DNA of 64,000 bases. Origin: Lonicera japonica (taxonomy: Eukaryota; Streptophyta; Magnoliopsida; Dipsacales; Caprifoliaceae). The translations under genes were made by a program, and so were the position numbers. The notes beneath the pieces were generated by a model. That model saw only the letters and a list, made by a program, of their open reading frames with translations. It searched no databases and was not told where the DNA came from. The stretch lies in NCBI GenBank assembly GCA_021464415.1, contig CM038468.1, positions 37,560,969-37,624,968 of the forward strand, written 5' to 3'. Positions 12,201-23,368 of the stretch are shown in pieces (position 1 is the stretch's first letter; the number at the start of each line of letters is the position of its first letter).

Positions 12201-13140
12201 CGATCTAGTAGTCTTTTAACCGACCAACCTAACTTCATTGGAGTGCTTCGATATTTTCAAAATAAAACATGTCTCTAGTCAGATTCCGGTTTGCATAAAA
12301 TACACTAATTTGCAGAGCCGGCCCTGGGTAGGGCTGATGGGGCGACCGCTCAAGGTCCAAAATTTTAGAATGACACAAATATTTGTTTATATATATATAT
12401 ATATTTAAAAAAAAAGGTTTTTAATTAAAAACGAACTTTTTGAGAAAAAACTTAAGCTTCCAAAGTTCTAATTACGTGTAGGAAAACAGTTCTTTAACTC
12501 TTTTCCAATCTTTCTTCTCTAATTCAATCTAATCTTCTCATGCTACTAGATAGAATTAGAGGGGTTCCAATATTTTTTCTTTCATTCATATTGATTTTAA
12601 AATAATAAGAGATAATTTGATATTTAATTATAAGGTATTTTGCGGGGTTTTTTGCAATTATAATATATTTTTGTGTCATGTAAATTTTTATCATTGAAAT
12701 AAAATTATTTTTTTAATATATAAAAAAATAATTTATCTACTTATAAAAGGGTATCTTTTTAGGTTTTACCCATGGCCTACAAATGGCCAAGTCCGGTTGT
12801 ACTCATTTGACATGGCCTGCCTTAAATATAATGCATGTTTTTCCCTTTAAATACCTTTAAAATACTATATAATTGTATTTTTTAACAACATAAAGTAATT
12901 GTATTAATTAAATCGCTCAATATTCTTAATGGTTAGCTCAACTCAGTGATCACATATGGGAAAATTGTATAACTCAATAAAGGCCGATAAGTAGGATAGT
13001 GTTATTACAAAATAACGAAACATTTTAAGATAAAATTCTACACTTGTAACCAAATGTGTTTAAGTTGTAGATAATATATTTATTATGTGTGTGAACTCAT
13101 AAGCCCAACCCGCTACTATCTTGGGATGTTGGCCCCTCCC
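9230..13140. other. Long AT-rich intergenic region
   Basis: The first 500 bp (9230-9600) are a diverged copy of the upstream flank of the F-box genes at 20.26-20.74 and 29.97-30.45 kb (shared TTTAATGTGGACCGTAAGAT). The rest is AT-rich with no open frame that resembles a protein. At 12316 a GAGCCGGCCCTGGG...GGGGCGACCGCTC stretch looks like one end of a known type of plant hAT terminus, but the partner end was not found. Confidence 0.5.
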
Positions 13141-13155
13141 CTGGTGTAGTGACCG

Positions 13156-13682
13156 GGGGCGGAGCCACGTGGGGGCCAAGTGGGGCCATGCCTAGACTTT
13201 TTGGAAATTTTTGAAAAGTACAGGGGCTTATGCATAGGAAGGGAAACTTAAGGGGCCATTACTTATAAGTTTAGGGGCAGGAGATGTAATATAAATTACG
13301 GAGGCAATTTTTAGTGAAACACGTGTGTAGTTTTTGCAGGGGGCTTTGTGTAAATAGAGCTATAAGTTGAAGGTGCAAATTTATAATATAGACCAACTTT
13401 TCACCTCCTTCCCTTAGGGAGCTGTTTTTTACTACCGTTCATTTTTTTTTTTTGCTTTCTAAAACACAACTTTTATTTTATTTTTGGATTATATATCAAA
13501 AGATATTTCAAAATATATGATTAATTTTAGTATATTATTTTAACTTTTCCGAAATATCGAAATAGAATGGAAAAGTATTTTAGTAAAAAATTGGTCCGTA
13601 AACATAATTATTGAGTTTGATTTGGCTTAAATTTTTTTTGCCCCCCCCCCCCCGAAAATTAATCTTGTCTCCGCCACTAGTG
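13156..13682. mobile_element. Non-autonomous TIR transposon, about 0.53 kb
   Basis: The left end GGGGCGGAGCCACGTGGG and the right end, whose reverse complement is TAGTGGCGGAGACAAG, share the GGCGGAG(C/A)CA terminus common in plant hAT-like elements. The direct repeat GTGACCG flanks it (13149-13155 and 13683-13689). No coding capacity is visible. A C14 homopolymer lies near the right end. It sits upstream of the truncated dirigent copy. The exact ends could shift by a base or two. Confidence 0.6.
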
Positions 13683-14141
13683 GTGACCGCAAAAACTTTA
13701 CTCATCTTTTAACTCAGTAGTCCCATTTTTATCTCACTCTGTTTTTTAGAAATTTATCTCACTCGGCAGTCCCAACCCCATAACCGTTTACTCCCACATC
13801 CGCTTTTGCTGTTTTGGCTAAATACACTAGGTAATTTTTGACAATGAGAGAGACTAGGCAAAGTATAGGTGGTGAAAACATTTTACTGGAATCTATTTGT
13901 ATTAAGTTCTAGCCTCACTAAAAATTGCGAATGGAAGTTTTTCTTTATTAATCTATAAACAAACATATGACATACAACAATTCAATCAAAAAAAAAATGA
14001 CAACAATTAATGGGTTTAGTAGCTAACTACTAAATCAACCACCCCAGCCCAACCAAAGCCACTTAAAACTCTCCAATTCTCATTCTTTTAAGCACCAAAA
14101 ATTTAGTACACAACCCCTTGCCCTTAGCCAATTCCTTGTAT

Positions 14142-14375
14142 ATGACTATGCCCAATTCCCCTTCCAAACTAACCACCACTTGGTTCCTCCTCCTCTTTGC
14201 CTTCACTAACTACTCATTTTCTGCCCGAACCCTCAGCGAACCATCACCGCATCACTACCCCCCGCCCAATTACCTTCTACATGCCAAATCCACTAATTAC
14301 CATATACACCTCCTCTCCAACACCACCACCACCACCACCTACCCTTCTCGAAACCACTAGGTTTTTTTCCTTTAA
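14142..14375 (+). pseudogene. Dirigent gene, 5' part only
   Basis: ATG 14142 opens MTMPNSPSKLTTTWFLLL, nearly identical to the intact gene, with signal peptide and SARTLSEPSPHH. An extra base near 14260 shifts the frame (the parent reads PITFYMPNP). Homology stops at about 14375 at the word CACTAGGTTTTTTTCC, before the dirigent barrel. The upstream 400 bp match the intact gene's upstream region. The barrel-coding half is absent from unit A. Confidence 0.85.
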
Positions 14376-14570
14376 ATTTGTGTGTATATTTGACACCACA
14401 AATTTTTTTTTTACTATTGGGGTCAATTTTTTTTTATCTGGTATAACTTGTGCCTATGACACTCTCTTCATTGATTTTTTTCTGTGTGTAGTATTATTTG
14501 TACTTGTAAAACTTACACATGACTTGCATTAAAGTCAAACATACTTAGTTCATAGTTTTTAAAGGCAACG

Positions 14571-14745
14571 GCTATTTGCACACCGCTTTTAACTTTGTAA
14601 CACTCCACTTTTTCATTCACCTGATGACAAGCTTGAAAATGCCTTATTGGCCCATAAGCACCTAATATGCAGGCTTATACTCGTTTATTATCAGGCGAAT
14701 GAAAAATTGAGTATTACCAAATATTTTGTGAAGAGCAAATAGCAG
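14571..14745. mobile_element. Small MITE-like inverted repeat, copy 1
   Basis: The left arm (GCTATTTGCACACCGC ... TTTTTCATTCACCTGAT) pairs with the right arm (ATCAGGCGAATGAAAAA ... GAGCAAATAGC). The arms are about 65 bp and imperfect, with a short centre. It is copied again at 15285 by the tandem duplication. Confidence 0.6.
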
Positions 14746-14842
14746 CTACTTTTTTAAATTTACTACAATTCATGTAACATACAAGAACCTCGTAAAATAT
14801 ATTACATATTCTAGTTCTTAAAAAAAATTGACCCACTTACTA

Positions 14843-15069
14843 AATTCCCCTTCCAAACTAACCACCACTTGGTTCCTCCTCCTCTTAGCCTTCACCAACT
14901 ACTCATTTTCTGCCTGAACCCTTAGCGAACCATCGCCGAATCACTACCCCCACCCAAATACCTTCTATGTGCCAAATCCACTAATTACCACATACTCCTC
15001 CTCTCCACCACCAACAAAACTAAATGGCCACCTACCCTTCTCGAAACCACTAGGTTTTTTTCCTTCAAA
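14843..15069 (+). pseudogene. Second dirigent 5' fragment
   Basis: Lacks the start codon region. It begins at AATTCCCCTTCCAAAC and runs to CTAGGTTTTTTTCCTTCAAA. An in-frame TGA replaces the Arg codon after TTTTCTGCC (SA-stop-TL). It is the duplicate of the fragment at 14142. Confidence 0.8.
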
Positions 15070-15840
15070 TTTGGGGGTAATTTGAATTTGTTTGTATATT
15101 TAACACCACAAAATTTTTTTTACTACTGGGGTCAATTTTGTTTTTTATTTGCTATAACTTGTGCCTATGACACTCTCTTCATTGATTTTTTTTGTGTGTG
15201 GTACGTATTATTTGTACTTGTAAAACTTGGACATGACTCGCGTTATAGTCAAACATACTTAGTTCATAGTTTTTAAAGGCAACTGCTATTTGCACACCGC
15301 TTTTTACTTTGTAGCACTCCACTTTTTCATTCACCCGATGACAAGCTTGAAAATGCCTTATCAGCCCATAAGCACCTAATATGTAGGTTTATACTCGCTT
15401 GTTATCTGGCAAATGAAAAATTGAGTATTACCAAATATTTTGTGAACTGCAAATATCAGCTACTTTTTTAAATTTACTACAATCCATGTAACATACAAGA
15501 ACCTCGTAAAATATATTAAATATTCTAGTTCTAAAAAAATGAAAATCGACCCACTTACTAAATTTCCTAACTGTGCCACTACAAACACCATACAAATAGT
15601 CATCCAAAATATTCAAATTGATTACATTAGCAAAATATGGTAAGGGTGTGTTTGAGTACCCAACTCCGATCTTTGAAATTAGAATTGGAGAAAAAATTAA
15701 TTTACACAATTCTGAGCGTGAAAATTGTGTAGAGTAATTTTTACTCTAATTCCAATTTCAAAACTCCAACCCAAGTAGTAAAAAAAATAAATTCGTGTAA
15801 GTGGTGTCAAATATACACACAAATTCAAATTATCCCAAAA
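15070..15840. mobile_element. Inverted-repeat element at the dirigent breakpoint
   Basis: Bases 15070-15109 (TTTGGGGGTAATTTGAATTT...) are the reverse complement of 15801-15840 with few mismatches. The left arm starts exactly where dirigent homology is lost, so the element may have caused the truncation. It contains the second copy of the small MITE. The dirigent sequence does not resume on the right, so a deletion must have followed. Confidence 0.5.
15285..15460. mobile_element. Small MITE-like inverted repeat, copy 2
   Basis: Duplicate of the element at 14571 with the same arms (GCTATTTGCACACCGC / CAAATATCAGC). It differs at scattered sites, so the tandem duplication is not very recent. Confidence 0.6.
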
Positions 15841-15869
15841 TTTGCTATATTTCTATGCATATTAATACA

Positions 15870-16628
15870 GTAGGTATTGCTCATGTCGAATGGCAATATT
15901 ATACACCCACTTATGGAATGCTTAAATTCAAATCCGTTTTGCCATTCATTAAGGTCGAGTTGGGCTATTTTGTCATCCCAAATCATTCACCGATATATAC
16001 AAAAGCAAATATTTGAAAATAAAATAAAATTAGTGTACTGTATTATTATTACAATGGCATTATATATTTCTAAAATTTTAATCATAAAGATAGTATCGTT
16101 GATAGTAACATTAGTTTACAAAAGTAATGTGCTTTTTAATATATCTACATTATAAAACATTAAGTTTGACTTAAAAAATATAAAGATCTAATTGTTAAAA
16201 ATATACATATTATGGTGTGCATTAGTTTACACCATTGAATGAGTTTTATACACACATTAAGATGTCATATCAAAGTTAAAATACTCACACTAATAATATA
16301 CACACAATAAACTCTCACATAATTTTGTCTATACTAAAAATGCTATAACTTAAAACAAAAAAATCAAAATTTAATAAAAATTTAATTTTTAAAATCTACT
16401 AATCAATATCAATTAAACAAGATCCATCATGACTATAAAATTATGCAAAAAAATCAAAAAAAAATTATTAAGTAACATTTAAGAATCCATACATTGTTGG
16501 ACTACTTTTACATTTTCTGTTGATGTTTGTCGAAATAAACTAATGATATTTGTCTATTTAAATTTAGAGCACGTTACTCTTTTTTATTCTATTATTTCAC
16601 CGTGCCAGATGACACGGGTATACCATAG

Positions 16629-16684
<56 letters not shown>

Positions 16685-17790
16685 TGTATGTATAAAAAAA
16701 TTAAGTTTGTAAAAGATTAAATATATATATATACATATTTTTTATTTTTAAAATAAAGGAAGAATTATGTTATAACTATATTTCAAACAAATAAATTGTG
16801 TAAAATAATCTGAATGTAAGTTATATGAAGAATGTTTAGAGAGAGAAAAAGTGGGTTACAATTGCTTTTCCTGAATATTTTCTTTTTGCACATAACTTTA
16901 TAATAATAGTGAATCTTATTTTACAGATATTGATAAGTAAATTTCAAATATGAAAATTTTAATAATTTTTAGTTTTTGTATTTAAAGTTAATGTATCTTA
17001 AATTTCAAAAAGAAGTTAATAAGAGGGAAATTATTAACTTTAAATAAAAAAACTATAAATTATTAAAATTTCATATTTGAAATTTACTTATTGATATCTA
17101 TAAAATAAGATCTATTACGATTATAAAATTATGTGTCAAAGAAAAAAATCAAGAAAAGTTATTTTAACGTACTTTTCTCTCTTTAAACATATTTTCTTCA
17201 TATAACTTACATTTAGACCACTATACACAATTTATTTATTTCAAATTCAGTTGCAACCTAATTCTTCCTTTAACTTAAAAATATAAAAACATGCATGTTT
17301 TTATTTAATCTTTTACAAACTTACATAGTTTATTTTATAAATATATATATATAAACACATTACTTTGTAAAGCAATGTTACTACCAATGGTAACACATAA
17401 TTGCAATTAAAATTTGAAAATATGAAATGTTATTATATGGTGAATGATTAGGGATGGCAAATGGCAAAACCCTTCATTTAAATTAAATATATATATATAT
17501 ATATATATTTAATCTTTTAAAAATTTAAATAGTATTTTTTTAAAAAAGAAAACACATTACTTTTGTAAACCAGTGTTACTACCAATAATACTATTTGTTT
17601 GTAATTAAAATTTTAGAAATATAAAATGTCATTATAATAATAATCGAAAACATTAATTTTTCAAAATATTTATTTATATATATTGGTGAATGATTAGGGA
17701 TGACAAATTGGCCTAACTTAGCCTTAATAAAGCGGCGAAATGGGTTCGAATTTAAGCATATCATAAATGAGGGCAAATTTGAGTTTTTTA
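15870..17790. repeat. Large imperfect palindrome of AT-rich repeats
   Basis: The stretch at about 15900-16110 is an inverted copy of 17580-17780 (both encode LNSNPF...IPNHSPIY-like words on opposite strands). Inside it, about 16780-17020 is the reverse complement of about 17030-17280. The 17.4-17.8 kb part is itself a diverged tandem pair (AAAGTAATGTG / GTGAATGATTAGGGATG words) and is shared with 27.6-28.0 kb in unit B. Looks like layered transposon insertions; no gene. Confidence 0.55.
16628..16692. repeat. Compound TA / TGTA microsatellite
   Basis: A long TA run passes directly into about nine copies of TGTA. A likely polymorphic marker. Confidence 0.9.
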
Positions 17791-18174
17791 ATTTAAAATC
17801 ACTTCAATCTAGTCAGATCGAATATATAATTTTGCACCTCGAGTTTGGCTTGAACAACCCCCTGGTTGACGGTTAGAACGATTGTCATACCTATTTATGA
17901 TAGCTCATTTATGTGGATACAAAAAAAGCCCAGTTTATTATAGTGTGATTGTTGTGTATACAGTTTTCTTAATATATGTTTTGGGTTGTACGTAGGTTAG
18001 ATGTTATTAAAATGAAGAGATTAAAAAAAATAAAAAAAAAAAACGACAATGAAAAATAACCATTAGTGATTAAGAATTACTTTATTATATCTTGGTATTT
18101 TTGTATTTTCCCTAATGAGTTAACTTGATATCCGTGTACGTTAAAAGGAGTGTGCACACTTGTCACGTGTGTTG

Positions 18175-18800
18175 AGCGTCTAGTATTCTAAAAGAAAAAT
18201 TGTAACCCATAATTTGGATTTTTTTTTCTTTAAGATATAGATCTTTTAAATCTTAATTACATTGATGCATGTGATAGTTTTGGACTTAAGTGGCCAAATG
18301 TGGTAAGTAAGTGGGAAAACATGAAAATATATACGCTTTTCAGCTTAAAATTAAATTGTGAGAATAAGTGACGTATTTTCAATCATGTAAAATTGTGAGT
18401 TGGATTCGTAGTTTCACATTTAAAAGTAAGAGATGGAATCACGCTTTTACATTAAAAGTGTAAGTTGGAATCACACTTTTACATTAAAATTTATTAACTT
18501 TAAAAGTGTGATTATGTAGAAGTGTGAACTAAATTAAATCACACTTTCACAGTAAATTTATTAACTTTATAGTGTGATTTGGAATAACGTTTTACGTTAA
18601 AAAGTGAGTTGGAATCACACTTTTAAACTTTAAAACAATTTTAAAGTTTAAAGTGTGATTAGACTCAAGTTTTTTAATGTAAAACGTGATTACATCTTAA
18701 GGTTTTAATATTTGACAACTTTATACAATTGAAAAAACGTCACTTGCTATCATGTCACTTGCCCTCATGTTTCCTAGCGTAAAAGTGTGACCTATTGTCA
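18175..18800. repeat. Insertion with repeated TGGAATCACACTTTTA motifs
   Basis: Present in unit A but absent at the matching site of unit B (near 28470). It contains at least five forward or reverse copies of a motif around TTGGAATCACACTTTTA and TAAAAGTGTGATT between 18390 and 18690, so many local hairpins are possible. No open frame. The left boundary lies at a CTAG|T preceded by a short imperfect GC-richer hairpin, so the preceding DNA may end in a Helitron-like terminus. Confidence 0.55.
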
Positions 18801-19098
18801 TGTTTTTTTTATTTACAATATCTAGCTAATTAAGTTCAAAACTAGCACATCAATATAACTAAATAGTAGATATATTTTTTCTTTATCAATTCACTATACA
18901 TAGTTACATAACATGGTCCACCAATTGAAGTAACAATGATTGAAACAAACTACATATATATATATATATAAAGAAGATCCAACAGTCTTGTAAGTCAAAG
19001 AATGAACATATATAAACTAAGAAAGTATATATATAAACAATAAACTTAATTCCAAGTCGATCAATTTAAAACCATCATCTGACAAAAAATTGCCAAAA

Positions 19099-20238
19099 TT
19101 ACCTTCCATTTTTCAACCACTCTATCTCCCATCCATGTTTTGCGTGTCGATCCTCATCCCATTCATAATTAATTGGCGAAGCTAAATTTTGAATGAATGA
19201 AATCGCGTCCAACAAGTTGTTTACATTCGGCAAATTGAACACCCTCACTGTCTTTTTTTTCATGTTGTATGCCAAAACATGATGCGCGTCCTTCTTTCCT
19301 AAAATCTCATCAGTCTTTGTAAAAAGAAACGGATTGAAATCTAATTGGAGAAATGTCACATACGTCCAAGATTTTCCAATGCCATATTCCTTCATTACAA
19401 ATATGTAAATGTGGAAACGAGTATTTGTAGCCATACAAAGACATTCTCCTAAAACCCCCAATCCAATAATAGAGTCTTTTTCATGGAAATTGCGCGGGGA
19501 TGGGAATTCCTCGAATAAATTCTTATGCGGATCAAAGCATACAATTTTTTTGAACCGAGAATAATGATTATTAGCTCTTTCATTGACGGTCCAATGCATC
19601 CTACCATTCACTATTGGCCCTGCCTTTGTAGAAGCAACAACGAAAGGGAAATTAATCTGGACCCATCGTTTTGTCTTCAAACTAGCTACCACGACGACTC
19701 TGCCATGACCAAAACGGTGCGTGAATCGAACTACGACCTTGTAATCATTAGTAGACGCATCATAACAAAGGCCAATCACGACGATACCATTTTGGCGCAT
19801 ACAATTGAGTGCTAAAACTTTGACTAAGTAACGAGTCAATGGATTGAACATAAAAAAGGACTCGCCTAAACCTATAATAACCAAGCCATTACAAGAGTTC
19901 GAAACCACAATCCTTTTGCCATGATATTTTTTTTCATTACACAGTATAGGTAACGATTTACTAACAAATTTATCGTCATCAATTGAGTAAATAGAGACTG
20001 TCGGAGATTCCAATTTTTCGATAAGGAGAATCGACTCGGACCCTGTCTTATGATGAAAATTAAGATTTGAAATTCTAAAAAGCCATAATTTACAGACACA
20101 CTTAAATCGCATAAGAGATTTAATTGAGAGTCTGTAGAGTATCTCATCAAGAATTTCGTCTGGTATATGAACCAATTGTGCTTCCATCACTCTCTGCCGT
20201 TTCCCTTTGTTTTGCATAATTGGTAACTCTGATTCCAT
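19099..20238 (-). CDS. F-box protein with F-box-associated domain (unit A, first)
   Basis: Single-exon F-box protein, 379 aa, the usual length for this plant class. The F-box binds SKP1 and makes the protein a candidate substrate receptor of an SCF E3 ubiquitin ligase; the C-terminal half would choose the target, which is unknown. ATG 20238 (MESELPIMQNKGK) was chosen because the frame upstream begins only at GTG. F-box: residues about 25-62 (IPDEILDEILYRLSIKSLMR). F-box-associated region: residues about 100-350, with FFMFNPLTRYLVKVL, IGLCYDASTNDYKV, GPIVNGRMHWTV, VCFDPHKNLFEEFPSP, GVLGECLCM and VMKEYGIGKSWTYV. Ends YEWDEDRHAKHGW...NGR. Its closest relative in the window is the gene at 28811. 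Confidence 0.92.
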   Translation of the reverse strand: MESELPIMQNKGKRQRVMEAQLVHIPDEILDEILYRLSIKSLMRFKCVCKLWLFRISNLNFHHKTGSESILLIEKLESPTVSIYSIDDDKFVSKSLPILCNEKKYHGKRIVVSNSCNGLVIIGLGESFFMFNPLTRYLVKVLALNCMRQNGIVVIGLCYDASTNDYKVVVRFTHRFGHGRVVVVASLKTKRWVQINFPFVVASTKAGPIVNGRMHWTVNERANNHYSRFKKIVCFDPHKNLFEEFPSPRNFHEKDSIIGLGVLGECLCMATNTRFHIYIFVMKEYGIGKSWTYVTFLQLDFNPFLFTKTDEILGKKDAHHVLAYNMKKKTVRVFNLPNVNNLLDAISFIQNLASPINYEWDEDRHAKHGWEIEWLKNGR

Positions 20239-20299
20239 TGTTTTTTTTTTCAATGGCACCTAAAACACCTTATTCCTAAATCTAGGGTTTTTAAAATTT

Positions 20300-22190
20300 A
20301 TTCTAAAGCGTTTGAGTCAAGTAATTTGGGGCGGAAGTAGAACGTGACAAAGTAAATTCTAGTCCAGTCTAATAAAAAGAAATTTAATTACCTCTGTAAG
20401 ATTTTCGACAAGAAATTTTCGACATTGTGGCCGTGTGATTTATTTCGAACTGCGAGTTTCTCCCAGTTGCGATAATTGTTGTACTGTTATTGTGAAAGCA
20501 ATTATATTTGTAAATATATGAAAAAAGAGTTTTTTATTATATAAAAAAAAAAGTTTTTTATTAAGAAAATAATTAATCAATTGAGTGGAAAGTTGCGTGT
20601 ATTTTTGTAAAAGGAATGTTACCCAATAAAAGCAAATTAAATGTAAGCCTTTATTTAATGTGGACCGTAAGATACATATTCATCGTGCGGCCAAAGGATG
20701 ACATTGAATTATTGACTTTAAATAAAACACTACTCTTTTAATTAAGAAGATTTTTGGAAAGAGGTAAATTAAAGAATAACATAAGAATCATATATCTCCT
20801 TATTTGTATACCTCTATTTAAGGTTTTCTTACTGATTTGTGAATTATTTGACAAAAATAATTCCATAGCTAAATTGATACTAATATTTGTATTTCGGTTT
20901 CCGTTGAACCGTGTAAAAATTACTGAGACCCAAATCAAATTTAAAAATTCAGTTTTTTTTTCTGAGTAATCCGGGCCCAAAACCAACTTTGTGGTTCGGA
21001 TTTAATCGGTTTTCATATATAGTTTTAAAATAAATAAGTAAATTTTAAAGCAATATCAAAAAAGCCATCAGCCACAGTCAAATTCAGTTAGTTTAACACA
21101 CCAAACATTGAGAGTATCTATACTTTATTTATTAAGTTGATAAGATTTATACATAAATTTTGGGGTGCTTTCAGTTTTCTTCGATGGTGCAAATTAGGGA
21201 GCTCGAAACCCAATCTAAACTTGAAAATTTTGTTTCGGTTTCAATTTCTGAACCACCCAGCCCCATACGTGAACCCAACTTTAAATACCATTAAAAATTT
21301 AAAATACTATACAATTAGCAGATTCGGTTAATAAATGGTATTTCAACAGAAAAATAGTATATTCAAGGCGAACCTTGTCAAACGGGTTTATTTTATTAAT
21401 CTAATCTGCTACTAAAATCTTTAGTAAAAAATATTACATTTTCGGTGTTACTTGAGAAATTAATTATTTAAATCGATTTAGTCGGAATCTACGTATATTT
21501 CCTACTAATTTTTCCTTTTTGTTTTAGATGCTACAAAGACGACATTGTCTAAGGCAATAAAAAATAAAACATAAAAATAAACTCATTTACGTTATAATGA
21601 AAAAATAGAAGCTGGTAAAATAGCTAACGTAAGCCTATTTCTTTAGTTTTATTGTGAGAAATCAGTTTAAAACATAAATGGAAATTAAAATTATTGAATA
21701 ATTATTTGTGATACAAAGTGATAGTTTTACAAACGGGGGACACACAATCACCACAAAGGTAAATACAATATTAGATTCAATAATCACGTACATGTGGAAC
21801 GAACTCAAGATATATTTATTACGAGGGTAAGTAGGATGCTAACGAGCTATAAAGCCGTTTACAAAATTATCAAATGTTTTACATCAAATTATTTAACTAA
21901 TTTTTAACTTTTCATTTTCTGAATTTCTGAATTCCGGTGCTTGTCCCATGATGCAAACAAGGCTGCTAAGGAGATTGCGCATAGTGCTCTTCAAAGTGGT
22001 GCTATCAGAGGCGTAATTCTTTTCAGCCTCCTAGAGTTAGAATGCTGGTGTTGAACGAGTCTAGTTTTTGTGGGCTTTTTCCATGTCAAAAAAAAAAGTG
22101 ACAATGATCAAACCAAACAACATAAAGAAGAACAAGCAGCCTACTAAGTCATTGAATGAATACAAACCGAGAATAAACCTATCACCAAAC
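20300..22190. other. F-box upstream flank, duplicated spacer
   Basis: Intergenic between the two F-box genes of unit A. It aligns throughout with about 30000-31820 of unit B and with the right-hand part of unit C (60030-61980). A stretch at 20430-20760 is also present at 55455-55765. Shared words include TTTAATGTGGACCGTAAGAT and TTCCGTTGAACCGTG. It contains no convincing gene. The conservation reflects recent duplication. Confidence 0.7.
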
Positions 22191-22195
22191 AAAAA

Positions 22196-23368
22196 TTAGA
22201 CAAAATTATCTTCCGTTTTCAGCCACTCCTCCACCCCATGATTCTTGTGTCGAATCTCATCCCACTCATAGCCACTCGGCCATGCTATATTTTGAACTAT
22301 TGAAACCCCGTCCAACAACAAGTTCTCGACATTCGGCAAATCAAAGATCCTCGTGGTCTTTTTTTCTGGATTGTCTGCCAATAATTGGGACTTGTTTTTC
22401 TTTTGTACAATCATGATATCACCATTATTTGTAAAAATAAACGGCAGAAACGGATGAGACGGTAGTGGCATAGTAGTCAGAGACGTCCAAGATTCTCTAA
22501 TACCGTATTTCTTCATTATCAGTACTTCAATATTGAAACGGCACAATCTAACCATACAAAGATATCCTCCTGAAACTCCCAAATGAAAAATAGCTTTTTT
22601 ACCCCCAAATTGTGATGGTGGGGATGGGAACTCCTCGAATAAATTCCTAGATGGGTCAAAGTATATAATTTTTTTGGACTGTCGATTATTGACGCTATCA
22701 TTAACGGTCCAATGCATCATGCCATTCACTACCGGACCAGCCTTTGTAGAAGTAACATCGAAAGGGAAATTAATCCGGACACACCGTTTTGTCTTTAAAC
22801 TAGCTACCACGACAACTCTGCCATGCTCAAAACGGTGCATAAACCTGATTACAGCCTTGTAACCATTAGTATAAGTGTCGTAACAAAGCCCGGCCATGAC
22901 AACATTGCTCTGGCACGAGCAATTCAGTACTAAAACTTTGGCGAAATGCCGAGTCGATGGATTGAACAGGAAAAAGGACTCTCGAATGCCTATTATCACC
23001 AAGCCGTTACATGAATTCGAGACGATAATATTTTCGTAATAGTAATTTTCCCTTTCATTACACGGTACGGAGAACGATTTGGTAACAAATTTATTAGCAT
23101 CAATTGAGATAAGAGAGGCAGCAAGAGTTTTTAATGATTCCACAACGAGAATTGACTCGATCTCTGTCTTTTGATGAAAATTAGGATCAGAAATTGTAGA
23201 AAGCCAGCGTTTGCAAACGCACTTAAATCGCAAAAGAGACTGAACTGGTAGTCTAGAGAGTATCTCGTCAATGATTTCGTCTGGTAATTCCGATTCCATC
23301 AGTCTTTCTCGTTTCACTATTTTCCTTTGCTGGAATTGCGATTCTGTGCCTGCTAATTGTGATTCCAT
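22196..23368 (-). CDS. F-box protein with F-box-associated domain (unit A, second)
   Basis: Single-exon F-box protein, 390 aa, probable SCF substrate receptor. The start is ATG 23368 (MESQLAGTESQFQQRK); a second methionine, MESELPDEIIDE, comes just before the F-box, so the first 20-odd residues may be optional. The F-box spans about residues 25-65 (LPDEIIDEILSRLPVQSLLR, FKCVCKRWLSTISDPNF). The F-box-associated part has SFFLFNPSTRHFAKVL, AGLCYDTYTNGYK, GPVVNGMMHWTV, IIYFDPSRNLFEEFPSP and MKKYGIRESWTSL. It ends YEWDEIRHKNHGVEEWLKTE. It belongs to a different subfamily from its neighbour at 19099 and is closest to the genes at 31825 and 61986. Confidence 0.92.
   Translation of the reverse strand: MESQLAGTESQFQQRKIVKRERLMESELPDEIIDEILSRLPVQSLLRFKCVCKRWLSTISDPNFHQKTEIESILVVESLKTLAASLISIDANKFVTKSFSVPCNERENYYYENIIVSNSCNGLVIIGIRESFFLFNPSTRHFAKVLVLNCSCQSNVVMAGLCYDTYTNGYKAVIRFMHRFEHGRVVVVASLKTKRCVRINFPFDVTSTKAGPVVNGMMHWTVNDSVNNRQSKKIIYFDPSRNLFEEFPSPPSQFGGKKAIFHLGVSGGYLCMVRLCRFNIEVLIMKKYGIRESWTSLTTMPLPSHPFLPFIFTNNGDIMIVQKKNKSQLLADNPEKKTTRIFDLPNVENLLLDGVSIVQNIAWPSGYEWDEIRHKNHGVEEWLKTEDNFV

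Larger units (their letters stand above)
14154..15566. repeat. Tandem duplication of about 690 bp
   Basis: Unit 1 (14154-14842) and unit 2 (14843 to about 15566) are offset by 689 bp. Each contains the 5' dirigent fragment followed by the same non-dirigent DNA, including a small MITE. The repeat postdates the truncation of the dirigent gene because both units have the same truncation point. Confidence 0.8.

Noticed and set aside
12316..12370. hAT-like terminus (GAGCCGGCCCTGGG)
   Set aside because: Only one end is visible; no partner inverted end or target duplication was found within 1.5 kb, so no element is claimed.
19525..20150. ORFs on both strands over the F-box genes
   Set aside because: Shadow frames of the real F-box coding sequence; they repeat at the paralogues only because the DNA is duplicated.
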